From Trogon surrucura (lineage: Eukaryota; Chordata; Aves; Trogoniformes; Trogonidae): a stretch of 64,000 nt of DNA. The notes beneath the pieces are model-generated. The model saw only the letters and a program-made list of their open reading frames with translations, searched no databases and was not told the DNA's origin. The DNA is taken from assembly GCA_020746105.1 (NCBI GenBank), contig CM036658.1, forward strand, positions 35,643,004 to 35,707,003, in the 5' to 3' direction. The first letter of the stretch is position 1. Every line of letters begins with the position of its first letter. Both the position numbers and the translations under genes were made by a program. This document shows positions 35,801-48,001 of this stretch, piece by piece.

Positions 35801-38800
35801 CATATTTAATATTTTCAGTACATCCTTTGCCCACATTGCACTGCCAACTGTGAATGCCTCTTACTGTATGAACAAATTCATTAAATAACCTTCTTTTCAT
35901 ACTTGCAGAGTGCTATAAAAGGATTTTTCTATAAACGAAAGTAATTTGGGTGGTTGAGGTTAGTGCTGATGCAATGTCCCTCTTCCATAATCTGTCCTAC
36001 ACTTTGACAGGCTAATTTATTTATATACCTGCTTTTCATTCATGTCTTCCTCCTAGTTTCCCACTCACCTAGCATTTCTGGAATGAATGTTGTCGCTATT
36101 TGAAATTCAGTACATTATACTAACGTCTTGCATCTATGGCTTGTTTCATGTAAGTAGTTGTAATAACAAGATTTTTGGTAATAGATTTAAAAACACTGTT
36201 CAGTGTTTTCAAAACATGGTGAAAAGGTTAAAGAACGTATGTTACTATCATTCTGGTAAAGTACATAGATTTCCACAATTTCCCAAGGATTGAAAGAAAA
36301 TATCTCTGTGGTAGTTTAGAAAACTCAAAGCATCTGCATTTTAGAGAGTTAAGGGAAAGAAAATGATTAATGCAACATCATGGCATCTGTTCATTTCCTT
36401 CTCAAAATCTCCATGGCTGTGCTACTTTATCTGGAACATCTTTCTTAGGGAAGCTGGAAGAATTTGTTTATTAATCCCCTCAAATAATAGTTCAGCATTT
36501 TATTGATTTCTTCTCCGCAGATTAAATATTCCCTTGCCTTTTCCCTAACCACTATCATTGGTCACCTGTTCTTCCATTTGATCTTGATAAATATTCCTTT
36601 TTAAATTACTGGAGAAGCTAAAATCTCCAGTACTGTGTGCGTGCTGCAGTGCCCAGGAGTACTACTCAAGTCATTCTTCAGATGCATGGTTTGGCCAAAT
36701 GCAACTTCTGTGCTGAGTGAGATAAGGGCTGGGGTTCAGTTCTGTTTTGCACCCCATTATCCTCATATTTTCATTTTGATGGGAAGGATACCAGTGGCTA
36801 CAGCCAGGACACAACTCCCAACACCATGTTAAGTGTTCTAGATTAGTTTGCAAGTTCTAGTTTACTCCCATAAACCCTGGGCTCCTGGAACTTCTGTCTG
36901 GAGCAGTTCTGTGCTATTCTGCTACAGGGGGAATCATTATTTCTTTTAACATTCTCAGATTCAGTTTAACTGTGTCTGCCGCTCAGTCAATATCTCCTGT
37001 AGATGAAATATTCTGAATTGACTATGTACTTACACAGAAGACAGAGTCATACTGTGCCTGAATTCTAGCAGTGTTGTTACCTTAGCAATCCCGGAGAACA
37101 AAACAAAGCAGGATACTGGTTATCTTTGTATTCAAGGTAGCTAGGAGAAGTTTAAAACAGCAGTCTAGCAACTAATCTCCTATGGAGATTGTCTTCCTCC
37201 ACAGAAATATTCTTATCAGTGCTGCTATGCTGCTTCTTCCATGAACGCACACATAAAATGATGGTCTCATAACATGTCCTGTTTGTTAGTAACTTGACTT
37301 AGAAAATAGTAACTGTATTGCTGCAGCTTTTGAGTGTTTCCACATATATGAATTTGCACTGGCCTTTGATTAAATTTATGTGCATGTAGATTCCCAAATG
37401 GGCCATTTTTATAGATATGTATAGAGCTCCAAGGTGCATTGATATAAGCATAAAGCTGTCTGTGCTTAGTTTCCAAATTCTGCTCCTAGGTCCTCCTACA
37501 ACAATTTTCTTCTTAGACTATTAGCAATCAGGGAAAATCAAGATCTCACTTCTACCCATCCTCAAAGCACTAGATATAGCTCAGTATAAACTTCTTTGAG
37601 ATCCGATGATAAGAAATAAGGTATTTATTAGAACTGTATAGATCAATATTTGTTGACAAAGCTGTATGTAACTGCACTGTACAAAAATACATTATTAAAA
37701 GAAAGCCTTTTCTGGAAATTATATAAAGCTTACTGGACACAAGTATTTAAGGTCAAATTCAACTCAATTTCAAGACGCATCCCTTCTCTTTATGCTTTAT
37801 CAGTTTATAAAGTGACAGATTTCCAACATTGTCAGAGATTTCAAGAATAATATTACATTTCAACTTTTGTTTCACTTGGCTGGAAAAAAAAAACAGTCAC
37901 CATTAAAAAGTGCTAAAATACAATTATAATGATTAATAAGTCAAGGAAAGTATATTTAAAGAGGAGGTACAGAGCAAGTTTTCGTATTGATTTAAAAATA
38001 AAAGATTTGCAGAAGTTACTGTACAGAACAGGTAGGAAATCTGAAAACCTTCTGGAGAATCTCTACCTGTATAGAACTTCCCTGAATTTAATAACTTTAA
38101 AATCCAATCACGGTTGCTCAACAGAAACAGTGGTCACTATGATAGTTCTTTCATCTGTGCCTAGGTTAATATGGTCAAATCCCTTTTCATTTCTGATACT
38201 GTCCTGTCTTGGAATCCCTTCTATAAAGCTGAGTCTCACAATATTAACACCAGGCTTCATTTACATTATGACAACCAACAGGACAGGAGAGTTTACTTTG
38301 TACTTACCTTTAGTATGTATGGATTTATTTATTTCAATACTTAGGAAAAAAATATAGAAAGTGACATTAGGCATAATACTAAAAACATTTTTCAAGGCAG
38401 ATAATCAGTGGGATTGCAAATTTTGACGATTATTTCATTCTTTAGCATAGACTGTCCTTCTCTATACTGAATTATGTAATTCTGCAATTATGTGACATGG
38501 AAGGGGAGAATGGAGCAAGTTTCAAAAGTAAGTTTCAAAACTGGATCTTATCAACAGAATATGTGCTTAAAAATTATCTTTAATCTCCTCAAATTTACTT
38601 TTCTATTCTGTTCTTTCTGAAAGAAGTTTGCCAAAAAATATGAAATAGTACTTGTCTATTTCAGTTATGACTCTTGTAAGTAGTTTTGGGATATAATGAT
38701 AAAACTATTGTGAAGATGTCAGAACGTGTCATACTTTGTTCAGTGAAACATATAAGATTATAGATAGTTTATGGAACAGGGATAATGTATTCTGTGTTTT

Positions 38801-38819
38801 GCAGAAGCAAATTCAAACA

Positions 38820-38887
38820 CACACAATATAACAAAATAAAATTAAAATTAAATAAAATTAAAATAAAACAAACAAAATTAAATAACA
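38820..38887. repeat. A/T-rich low-complexity (AAAATTA-like)
   Basis: Irregular repeats of AAAATTAAA and AAACAA. No functional reading. Confidence 0.8.
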
Positions 38888-39351
38888 TTTACAACAGTTC
38901 ATAAGTTTGCATCCATACGAGAAAATCAATAAATACTAGGAAAGAAAACATATGCAAAAAGTTCCAATGACTCTGAGTTTCATGAATGTTTTCTCTGGTG
39001 TAATTGCAAGATTGCTTATTCAGGTCTATCACAGCCTACTTCTATCTTCTTGTTTATGGTAACACCTTCTTTGTATATTCTTCCAGACATATATTTACTT
39101 TCTACAAACATGATAACATTGTCTGCGGTGTATTTCTCTTTAGTGTTACTGGTAAATGGAACAACTATGAGAAAAATTTCCAGAAACTAATTCTAAGAAT
39201 TAATTTTTTTCCCCCAGATTTAGGAGGATTTTACATTAGTGGACGACACGATTCTGTTATTGTCAGTAATAAAGAGTTAACAGTACTAAAAATACTGAGC
39301 AAAAGTATATCTTTTTATGTTTCTTCATATCCTTAGGCACATAACAGGTAG

Positions 39352-39376
39352 ATAGTTCACCTTTTTGGTGAACTAT
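39352..39376. repeat. Small perfect hairpin, 10-bp stem
   Basis: ATAGTTCACC, five T, then the exact complement GGTGAACTAT. Isolated and short; it may be chance. Confidence 0.7.
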
Positions 39377-39912
39377 GGTAAAGCAGCTAAAATTGAACAA
39401 GAATAAAAATCTCTGTGAAAACAGAACTATTTTATGTATGTACTCTTTCCAGACAGCTATGCAAGGTGTATGTGAACTCTCATTTGATGCAGTCTGATGC
39501 CTGGTGGAGATTGGTTCCCTCTACTCCTCCTGTGCTTTGCAACTTTGATCTTTACAAAAATATGTGAGAGAAATGAATGGGTATTTTAATGCAAAAATAT
39601 TTATTATATAGAAAGACAAATTTACTAAGGGGAGATACATATACAAATATAAATGTGCTATTCTGAAATGGGTGGGGAGAAGAAAAAGAAAAAAGATAAA
39701 TCAGTTATAATTTCAGATCATCCGAAGACATGATGCTGTAAATTTCAAACTCTACATGTAAATATATTATGGATTTAGATAGATATAAATATAGAATGGA
39801 TTAGTGTAAGAAAGTAAACTGTTAGTTAAAAATTCAATTGAAAATAAATTGAAAAGGTGGATAGGATTATATCAGTATACCTGCACCCTCCATCACATCA
39901 AAAATCTGGAAT

Positions 39913-40893
39913 GTTGAATCCCCTCAGGGGCCAGTGCTGGAGCCAGGACTATTCAATATATTCATCAATGACCTCGATGAGGGATTAGAGAGTACTATCA
40001 GCAAGTTTGCTGATGACAAAAAACTGGGAGGAGTGGTTGACACACCAGAAGGTTGTGCTGCCATTCAGAGAGACATAGACAGGCTGGAGGGCTGGACGAG
40101 GAGAAATCTTATGAAGTTCAACAAGGGCAAGTGTAGAGTTTTGCATCTGGGAAAGAACAACCCCATGTGCCAATATAGGTTGGGGACTGAACTGCTGGAG
40201 AGCAGTGTAAGAGAAAGGGACCTGGGGGTTCTGGGGACAGCAGGATGGGCATGAGCCAGCAATGTGCCCTTGTGGCCAAGAAGGCCAATGGCATCCTGGG
40301 GTGTATTAGAAGGAGGGTAGCAAGTAGGTCGAAAGAAGTCCTCCTTCCCCTCTACTCTGCCCTGGTGAGGCCACATCTGGAATCTTGTGTCCAGTTCTGG
40401 GCCTCTCAGTTCAAGAAAGACAGGGAGCTGCTTGAGAGAGTCCAGCACAGAGCCACAAAGACGATGAAGGGAGTGGAACATCTCCCTCATGAGGAAAGGC
40501 TGAAGGAGCTGGGTCTCTTTAGCTTGGAGAAGAGGAGGCTGAGGGGTGACCTCAATAATATTCATAAATATGTGAACGGTGAGTGTCAGGACGATGGAGC
40601 CAGGCTCTTTTCAGCAACATTCAATGACGGGACAAGGGGCAATGGGTGGAAGCTGGAACATAGGAGGTCCCACAGAAACATGAGGAAAACCTTTTTCACT
40701 ATGAAGGTGACAGAGCACTGGCACAGGCTACCCAGGGAGGTTGTGGAATCTCCTTCTTTGGAGACATTCAAAACCCATCTGAATGTGTTTCTGTGCGATC
40801 TACTGTAGGTGATCCTGCTCTGGCAGGGGGGGTTGGACTAGATGATCTGAGTTCCCTTCCAACCCCTATCATTCAGTGATTCTGTGACTCTAT
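39913..40893 (+). mobile_element. CR1 copy G, 5'-truncated, well preserved
   Basis: A CR1 copy starting at the [10 protein letters not shown] block of the reverse transcriptase and ending in octamers at about 40868-40893. It is the best preserved coding copy in the window, with only one frameshift. It belongs to the same subfamily as the copies at 0.7, 2.7, 44.3, 53.8 and 59.5 kb. Good preservation suggests a fairly recent insertion, but without an alignment this is only an impression. Confidence 0.95.
39934..40808 (+). pseudogene. CR1 reverse transcriptase C-terminal half, one frameshift, copy G
   Basis: Frame one (39934-40254) reads [18 protein letters not shown], the catalytic [22 protein letters not shown] and [14 protein letters not shown] single missing base near 40234 (expected CTGGTGGAC, found CTGGGGAC) shifts to a second frame. 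That frame (40245-40808) continues with [18 protein letters not shown] and [17 protein letters not shown], and ends at the natural terminus FLCDLL. Apart from that base the fragment is open. The 5' half of ORF2 is missing by truncation, so it cannot make an active enzyme. Confidence 0.9.
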
Positions 40894-42889
40894 GAGATAG
40901 GGGATGAAAAGCTATTCCATTGAAAAAAACAGGGCAAAGGAAAACTGGGAAAATAATGCAGTTGAGAGAAGAGTAGAGATCTGATCAAGATGCCAATTGG
41001 AGCTGCATAATGAACAAGAGTATGTTAAAACTCTTTGGGCCTCCCACACTCTTTCTCTGCAATTCCTCATACCAGTTTTGCCATCCCTTTCAAGTGTTGA
41101 GGTTCTTCTCTATCTCTAAATAGGGAGGCAAAGAAAAGCACTGGAATGTAGATACTATTCTTGAGGATCCATGTTACAAGCTTATAATCAGGTCATGCTT
41201 CATATACTGAAGGGAGTTTTTCCTAATCTTTAAAAAAGTCTATTTCCTGCCTTTTTTTTTAAATGTCATTAGGAGACTCATTAATTATGACAAGCTTTTG
41301 GGTTTCTAACGACTGATCTGGAAATTGTGAGGAAAAAGCAAAAGACACCATTAGATGGTATATCAATCATCTAAAGAGCTGCTCAGGCTGCTTAGGAGCT
41401 TTCAGGAAACAGACACAAGCAAGAACATCTTTCCTTTGGAAAGGTCTAAATCAAATATACTGTTTTCCGTACATTGTTAACTCTATGTAACATGAGTCTT
41501 TCACTCAGAAGAAGTCTGCATTTCAGCACATGCTGTAGAACATTCGCTTGAAAAGATTATTTGCAATCAGAAATAACAGGAATCATATAGCTAGCTAAAA
41601 CAAATCAATGTTAGATATTTAGAAAAATCAATAACAGTGTCAAGTTATGTGCTTAGATTGTAATTAATACAATAATGGAAAAACAAGAGAAGTCATTAAA
41701 TAATCAGATAGGTTTATCCAAATGTAAAACATCTCAGCAGGGTCCTGTGGGGTCCTTATCAAATGGAATAGTAAAGACTCTCAAAAAACATTTTCAGGGA
41801 AATTTTTTACTAGAAGTAACTGGGGAAGAAAGAGTTAATTGTACAATTGACTGGTGGGCAGAAGGACAGTTCAACAAATGTTTTTTTGTGTCGGTGAAAA
41901 GTAAGCCAGTTTCGCCTTGTTGAAAGCAATGCACAATGTAAGATGTCCCATTTCTTCAGCTGAGTTGAATCGACTCTGAGGAAACCTTTGTATGCACTTT
42001 CTTCTTTCTTATGATCAGTTAAAGAAATACATTTCAATCATGACAGCACTTTGTGGTGAGCTTCCAACTTTTTGCTTTTTAGATCGTTTGCAACACACTA
42101 ATTTTACACTCTGTGTCTCTGCCTCCTGGGGTCAGGAAAGATAGTGGTGTCTGTGTTTCTGTATTAAATTTTCTTTTACTTTTGTAGAACTGAAGAATCC
42201 AAGACCTAAAATATACTCCCAGGAAAACTAACATCATGAAAAAGTGGGATGTGTACAAGTACACTCCTGCTAGCAGGGTGACACTAGCGTGGTGTCAGAT
42301 GGTAAGGAAAGCAGACGTAAGGAGAAGTTGTATAGGGTGTGTCCAGAAGGTTAGAAAGCTGTGCAAAGGCCCACTGGGCACATTGTTCTGAGTATGGGGA
42401 ATCAGCAGGAGGCATTACTGTTACAAAATGGCTGCAGAGAGAAGTTAAAATTTTCATGGTGTAAAAGACTCAACAGATCTCAACACAGTGAGCAGGCTGT
42501 TGTATTGCATCAGCTCTTACAGGCAGGAGTCTGTGTTTTCTACCTTAGACCTCAATGATGCAATCATGGCTGTTACGATTGTTTTGATGTATACTACTTA
42601 TCTGTCTAAAATAAATCTGTTGTTGATCACACCTTATTCCAATTCAGTGAATTTTAAAATCTAGCATCAGGGGAAACCATATGGACAAAAGTGACTTCGG
42701 AGAAACACTGTACAGTGAAATGGAAGTTTTGCATCCTTTTTAAGGGAGGAAAAATATCCCACGACCTTCCTTTTACATGGAAAAGATAATTCTTGTCTGC
42801 AGATAAAATACAAATTTTAATTAAAAATGAGAGATCAAAAAACTTCAATATGGGAAATAACATACCCCACAGAGGGCAAACAGTTTTGG
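40894..42889. other. Non-coding, no recognised feature
   Basis: Plain AT-rich sequence with no recognised gene or repeat. Confidence 0.5.
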
Positions 42890-43128
42890 GAAAGGAGTTG
42901 GCAAGGTTCATAGACAGAGCTTTAAACTAGGTATGAAAGGGAGTGCAGGTGAAATCAAGATCACTGAAGAGGGGGAAGGGGTTACAAATGAAAGCAACCC
43001 TGGGACACACATAGTAACATCTGAAGCAGAGTCCCTAGAACAGATGAAGTACAATTATACTTTATTGGGAGCTCCAGGCAACTTATCAGGGGCCCGACCC
43101 AAATGCCTTTACATGAATGCCTGCAGCT
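42890..43128 (+). mobile_element. CR1 fragment, end of ORF1 region and start of ORF2
   Basis: Plus-strand CR1 piece. Near 42905 it has the RFIDRALN-type segment before ORF2, and at about 43098-43128 it has KCLYMNACSLG, the usual beginning of CR1 ORF2. Similarity stops abruptly there, and an inverted CR1 piece from the middle of ORF2 follows. No octamer tail belongs to it. Confidence 0.72.
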
Positions 43129-43413
43129 TGGGCCTTATCCTCATCTTTGGTTACCATATTTCCTCGTGGGTCTTTCTCTTGTTGTTAAAGTATTTACAGA
43201 AACTTTTCTTGCTGTCCTTTACCTCTGAATTCAGATTAATTTCTAGTTCTGCTTTGGACCTTTTAATTATCTCTCTGCACAACCTGTACTCATTATGAGT
43301 GACCTGCTCCCTCTTCCAGATATCATAAGCTCTCCTTTTTTTCCTATCTTTCAGCCAAATCTCTCTATTCAACCAGGCTGGTCTTCTTTGCCACTGGCTC
43401 GCCTTACAGCATG
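43129..43413 (-). mobile_element. CR1 fragment, ORF2 linker, minus strand
   Basis: Minus-strand CR1 piece covering the linker between endonuclease and reverse transcriptase. A frame of about 73 codons (43372-43151) reads NREIWLKDRKKRRAYDIWKR, then KKSFCKYFNNKRK. The right edge matches the upstream PAWLNRE region. It has no 3' tail, and its 3' side abuts the plus-strand fragment at 43128. Confidence 0.82.
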
Positions 43414-44310
43414 TTCATTTTCTTGTGATTAATATTTCTTTACATAGCCTTTTTATCTTTTTTTACATACTTGGGTCAGAATAGCACATCTGCATAGGGT
43501 GTTCTGTTCCCAGATAGAAGACTAATCATGTGAGGCAATACTTAAAATATCATCTGATTCTTATCTCTTGAACTTGTTCAGCAACTTTCAAGTCTGGTAG
43601 AATCTGAGACAAAATGATGGTGCCTCCATAATCAGACGAATAATCAGAGCACACTGAAGTAAAAGGATGCTTAATCATTATTTAGTCAATATTTCCAGAA
43701 ACCTGAGCTCTGCTCCCTTGGTAGTTTTTGAGCTCATTCCCTAACTGCTCTCCAGTTTCACTTTTTCCTTTAAAAAAAAAAAAAAAATTGATATTTTAGT
43801 TTGTGGACACCTGAAAGAGCTCCATATTCTGAAGTAGCCCATCTATCTCATTCAGAGACAACCCAGGTCACAATAGCAAAACATAGCTATGTAGCAATGG
43901 ATAAACGAAAAAGGGAGGAACCCTTATTATATTGATAAGCTCTGCACAATATGTTGCAATGAATGTATTTAGTGATCACAGTGCAAAACTGGGTACTGTT
44001 TTTAATAGTTTCAGTTTTCTAATAAGGATTTAGTTTTCAATAATAGGGCAAAAGCTGTCCTAAGGGATTCAGGAGTATGAGGTGGCAAAATTTCCAAGTG
44101 TTAGATCTTATTCTTTCAAATAAAAGCTGCATATAGAAGTGAGGAGACCTGAGACACAGGTCTGAGACATGTGTCTGAGACATGTTCTTTTTCAAGTTGT
44201 AAATCCAGTATTTCTGAAATGAAAAGAACTGTCTATGCTGTTTGGCTTTCCTGGAAGTTTAGCAGCTTGCCTGCAGTAGTATCAGCAGTTTTGATGAATG
44301 TGTCACACAA
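43414..44310. other. Non-coding, no recognised feature
   Basis: AT-rich sequence with a run of about 15 A near 43771-43785. No gene or repeat family recognised. Confidence 0.5.
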
Positions 44311-45405
44311 TAACAGAATCACAGAATCACAGAATGTTAAGGGTTGGAAGGAACATCTGAAGATCATCTAGTGGAACTTCCCTGCCAAAGTAGGATCGCC
44401 CAGAGTAGGTCACACAGGAACAGATCCAGGCGGATTTTGAATATCTCTAGAGAAGGAGACTCCACAACCTCTCTGGGCAGCGTGTTCCAGGGCTCTGTCA
44501 CCCTCACAATGAAAAAGCTTTTCCTAATGCTTTTGCAGAACCTCCTGTGCTCCAGCTTACATCCATTGTCCCTTGTCCTATCATTGGACATCACTGAGAA
44601 GAACTTTGCTTCATCCTCCTGACACTCACCCTTAACCTGTTTGCAAACATTAATGAGGTCATCCCTCAGTCTCCTCTTTTACAAGCTAAAGAGACCCAGC
44701 TCCTTCAGCCTTTCCTCATGAGGGAGATGTTCCACTCCTTTCATCATCTTTGTGGCTCTGTGCTGGACTCTCTCCAGCAGTTCCCTGTCTCTCTTGAACT
44801 GAGGGGCCCAGAACTGGACACAAGATTCCAGATGTGGCCTCACCAGGGCAGAGTAGAGGGGCAGGAGGACCTCTCTTGACCTACTTGCTACTCCCCTTCT
44901 AATACACCCCAGGATGCCTTTGGCCTTCTTGGCCCCAAGGGCACATTGCTGGCTCATGCCCATCCTGTTGCCCACCAGAACCCCCAGGTCACTTTCTCTT
45001 ACGCTGCTCTCCAGCAGGGCAGTCCCCAACCTATACTGGCATGTGGGGTTATTCTTTCCCATGTGCAAAACTCTACACTTGCCCTTGTTGAACTTCATAA
45101 GATTTCTCCTCGTCCAGCCCTGTAGCCTGTCCAGGTCTCTCTGAATGGCAGCACAGACTTCTGGTGTGTCAACCACTCCTCCCAGTTTTTTGTCATCATC
45201 AAACTTGCTGATGTTGCACTCTGTTTCCCCATCCAGGTCATTGATGAATATATTGAATAGTCCTGGATCCAGCACTGACCCCCTGAGGGACTCCAATAGA
45301 CACAGGCCTCTGACTAGACTCTGTCCCATTGACCACAACTCTCTGACTTCTTGCCTTCAACTGGTTCACAATCCACCTCACTACCCAAACTTCTAGACCA
45401 GTCCT
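44311..45405 (-). mobile_element. CR1 copy, 5'-truncated, minus strand, well preserved
   Basis: On the plus strand it begins with AACAGAATCACAGAATCAC (complement of the octamers), then 3' UTR and ORF2 read backwards. It ends near 45405, upstream of the QGSVL block of the reverse transcriptase. Same subfamily as copy G. Only one in-frame stop is evident across about 970 coding bases. Confidence 0.94.
44364..45338 (-). pseudogene. CR1 reverse transcriptase C-terminal half with one stop codon
   Basis: From 45338 downwards one frame reads [19 protein letters not shown], then the catalytic region as F-D-D-D (alanine changed to aspartate) and [20 protein letters not shown]. It goes on through [17 protein letters not shown] to [12 protein letters not shown] at 44679-44681 interrupts it. 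The same frame then continues to the normal end near 44364, with [10 protein letters not shown] and the terminus FLCDLL. Confidence 0.88.
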
Positions 45406-47455
45406 GATTGGCTTATGATATGCAGTAGATCTAGATCTATATGTAAATCCAGAGTGGAAAGATCAACATCCTCTTCCTAACGGATGAATCCAGCATGTGG
45501 AAAACATTGTGCAGAATCTGTATTCTTGGATCATATCAACTTCAGCTCTACTTATCCATTTAGGCTGTACAAGGTGTTTGAATCAATGTTCTCTAATGTG
45601 TTCGTAAACTGTGCATGTCTTGGGGAGGTCAGCTGCAGTCAGAACTGCAGCCTAACACAGCACCTACATGCTGGTTTTCTTGTACAGCAAATTATATAAG
45701 CATTTACATTGAAACTAGTATATGATGAACACATTCCTGCAAACTTTACAGCTTCATTCAAGGCCAGAGATTTGCAATGCAGACTTTCTGCTGAGATTTC
45801 CATTTAGTGGCCTATCACTGGTTTGGCCATTAAACAGTAGACTAGAATAGTTAATAGGCAATAATGTTCAAATACTTGTCCAAATGCATCTGAAAGATTA
45901 CATGCTTATTTCTGATGATATTTTCCTGTGTTTCATACAATCATTTACGTTATAAAGGTTTATTGACAATACTTTACCATGAAACACAACTTTGTATGTT
46001 TTAATCCAAGCAACTTCCCAAAAAATCATCTCCCCTCTTCCACCCCCATTAACTCTGTTAACTGAGAATTGATCAGGCAAAGTTAAAAGACTGCAGAATT
46101 TGTGAGAGCTTATAATTCTGAACTCTCAGGAGGCTGTTGCGGAATTTCTGTTCCTCACAATCTTCTTTTCTCTGTGAGAGCCTGGTCTTTCCCATAAATG
46201 TAATTCTATACACTAAAAGCTCTCAGGCTTTCACAGACTTAGGATGACAGTGACACATAATTCCTAAAGAGCCCAATACTCCATATCTATGTACCTAAAT
46301 AATTTTATCATTCACTTAATAGCAGAACAAACCAGCTATAATCTCAGATTTTGATGTGCATTATGCTGAGACACGCTCACAATAATATGTTTTCTTACAA
46401 AGCAAATGCTTACTTTGTCAGAGTACAAATCTCATTTCATCTCTAGTAAAGTCAAGGGAGAGACAGCTAAGTCTGCAGTAGGACTGCTTACTTGAAGAAA
46501 TTTGGAAATTTATCAGAAGATTTCATTAAATATATGGAGGGACCCCAGCACTGAAAGCTGAAAAATTAGGGTGCAAGAGAGAAGCAATATGTACACAACA
46601 AAATAGGAGAAGCAAGCATTATCATGGATATATAATAGATTCAAATCCATGCACAAGAAAACTACAGATCTGTGTTATTTCCAAGCATGCAGTTTTTCTA
46701 GAATAATGACTTGTTTAATGTGGTCACCTATTTCCTAATGGCACTCTCAGCTTGACACTGACTGGCAGCACAATGGTGTGTGATCAGTGACAGAGAGGGC
46801 TCAGGTTGGACTGGCTGTGACAAGCATTTTGCCTGGATTATAACCAGTAATTCTGTTAATGTGAAATAAATAATTACACTTCACTTTCACTTCTGGTCCA
46901 TCATCTCTCACGTTAAACCTAGTGTCAGAGAAAAATACAGATTTCTCTGTCTTACTTTTGATCAAATATTGGAGCAAGTCAAACTATTAACTGACCCAAA
47001 AGTGAAAAATTCTCTTAAGTTGTATAAAAAAAGGGAGGAAGAGAAAGGTGTGAATGTTCCCTGCATACTAGGTGTTTCTGAACTATTTATTGAATATTTT
47101 CATAAATAATCTCCCAATGCTAGATCTATTCTGAAAAATATTTTTGCGTTTTCAAAAGTGTGCTTTTACTCACTGCTGCAGTTTCACCTATTACAGATAC
47201 TACAACTGCAAACACCCCAAATATTTGCTTGTTTGCTTGAAAAAGTATATAAACATAAGTAAGAAGTGTGAAGGAAATGAGCAAATTTTTTTTATAATGA
47301 GATCCCACTGCTTATTTACAATGTCAGATGGCATATAAACTATGACCAAAAATAATACTGAACTATAACACCACTGCAAACAGCTGCCAGGTAACACAGT
47401 GTGGCGTGAAAAGTATGTGGCTGTGAGAGATACATACCCCAGCTAAGCACTTGCT
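45406..47455. other. Non-coding, no recognised feature
   Basis: Two kilobases of AT-rich sequence without recognised genes or repeats. Confidence 0.5.
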
Positions 47456-48001
47456 TGTTTCAGAGACCCGTTAAGGACTTGCACCGAGTTTTCAGAGCCC
47501 TACTAAAGACTTGCACTGAATTTTTAGAGCCCTGTTTAAGGACTTGCACTGCGACAATTTGCAAGGTAACCAACAACAGGTAATTTATTGAAGTGACAGA
47601 TACAAGATTCAGAATTGCCGTTGATAAATGCACTCTCTGCAATAGCTCTAATATATGATAATAGTGCCAGCAAAATACTATCCCAGCTATTACATACCAA
47701 AAGGTGGAAGTGCAACTCTTACCAAGAAGGCGTCCCTGTCTTGGGTGAAGGAGAAGGAGCACAGCCTGTCGACTGCCTCTTCTTCTCTGGGGTCTTCTCC
47801 GCTCCAACAACACATACCCTCTATGCTACTTATATACTATCTTTCCCCCTCCCCGGGATGGCATTCAGCATGATTTGAGAGAAGAGTGGGTGACTATAGT
47901 CATACAGGGATATTAAGGTAAGAATGTCCACTCTGGGCCCTGTGGCAGTCAAGATTTTGCTTTGAGGCAGCTTATCTATTTGCAGGATGATGTTCACAAC
48001 A
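47456..48001 (-). mobile_element. Probable solo LTR, minus strand, third family
   Basis: On the minus strand the order fits an LTR: start TGTTGTGAAC, a TATATAAG box (plus-strand 47829-47836), an AATAAA signal (47584-47589) about 245 bases on, a repeat-rich U5, and end GAAACA. The ends form a short inverted repeat (TGTT...AACA). The flanks TTGCT and TTAGT match at only three of five, so the borders are tentative. No internal retroviral sequence is present. Confidence 0.55.
47461..47555. repeat. Three tandem repeats of about 31 bp in the putative U5
   Basis: Three diverged units each contain GGACTTGCAC or AGACTTGCAC preceded by an AGAGCCC/AGACCC segment. They lie between the polyadenylation signal and the LTR end on the minus strand. 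Confidence 0.82.

Larger units (their letters stand above)
27836..39912. other. 12-kb stretch without recognised genes or transposons
   Basis: AT-rich sequence with no CR1, SINE or LTR similarity I can see, in strong contrast to both sides. It holds an inverted repeat at 32717-32846, a T run at about 35147-35164, an A/G-rich patch near 34774-34815, an A/T-rich patch at 38820-38887 and a small hairpin at 39352-39376. Several open frames of 100-140 codons occur (for example 30906-31271 minus and 37929-38357 plus), but none resembles a known protein. Confidence 0.5.

Noticed and set aside
37929..38357. Plus-strand open frame of 142 codons as a gene
   Set aside because: Composition is that of AT-rich non-coding DNA, with no recognisable motif.
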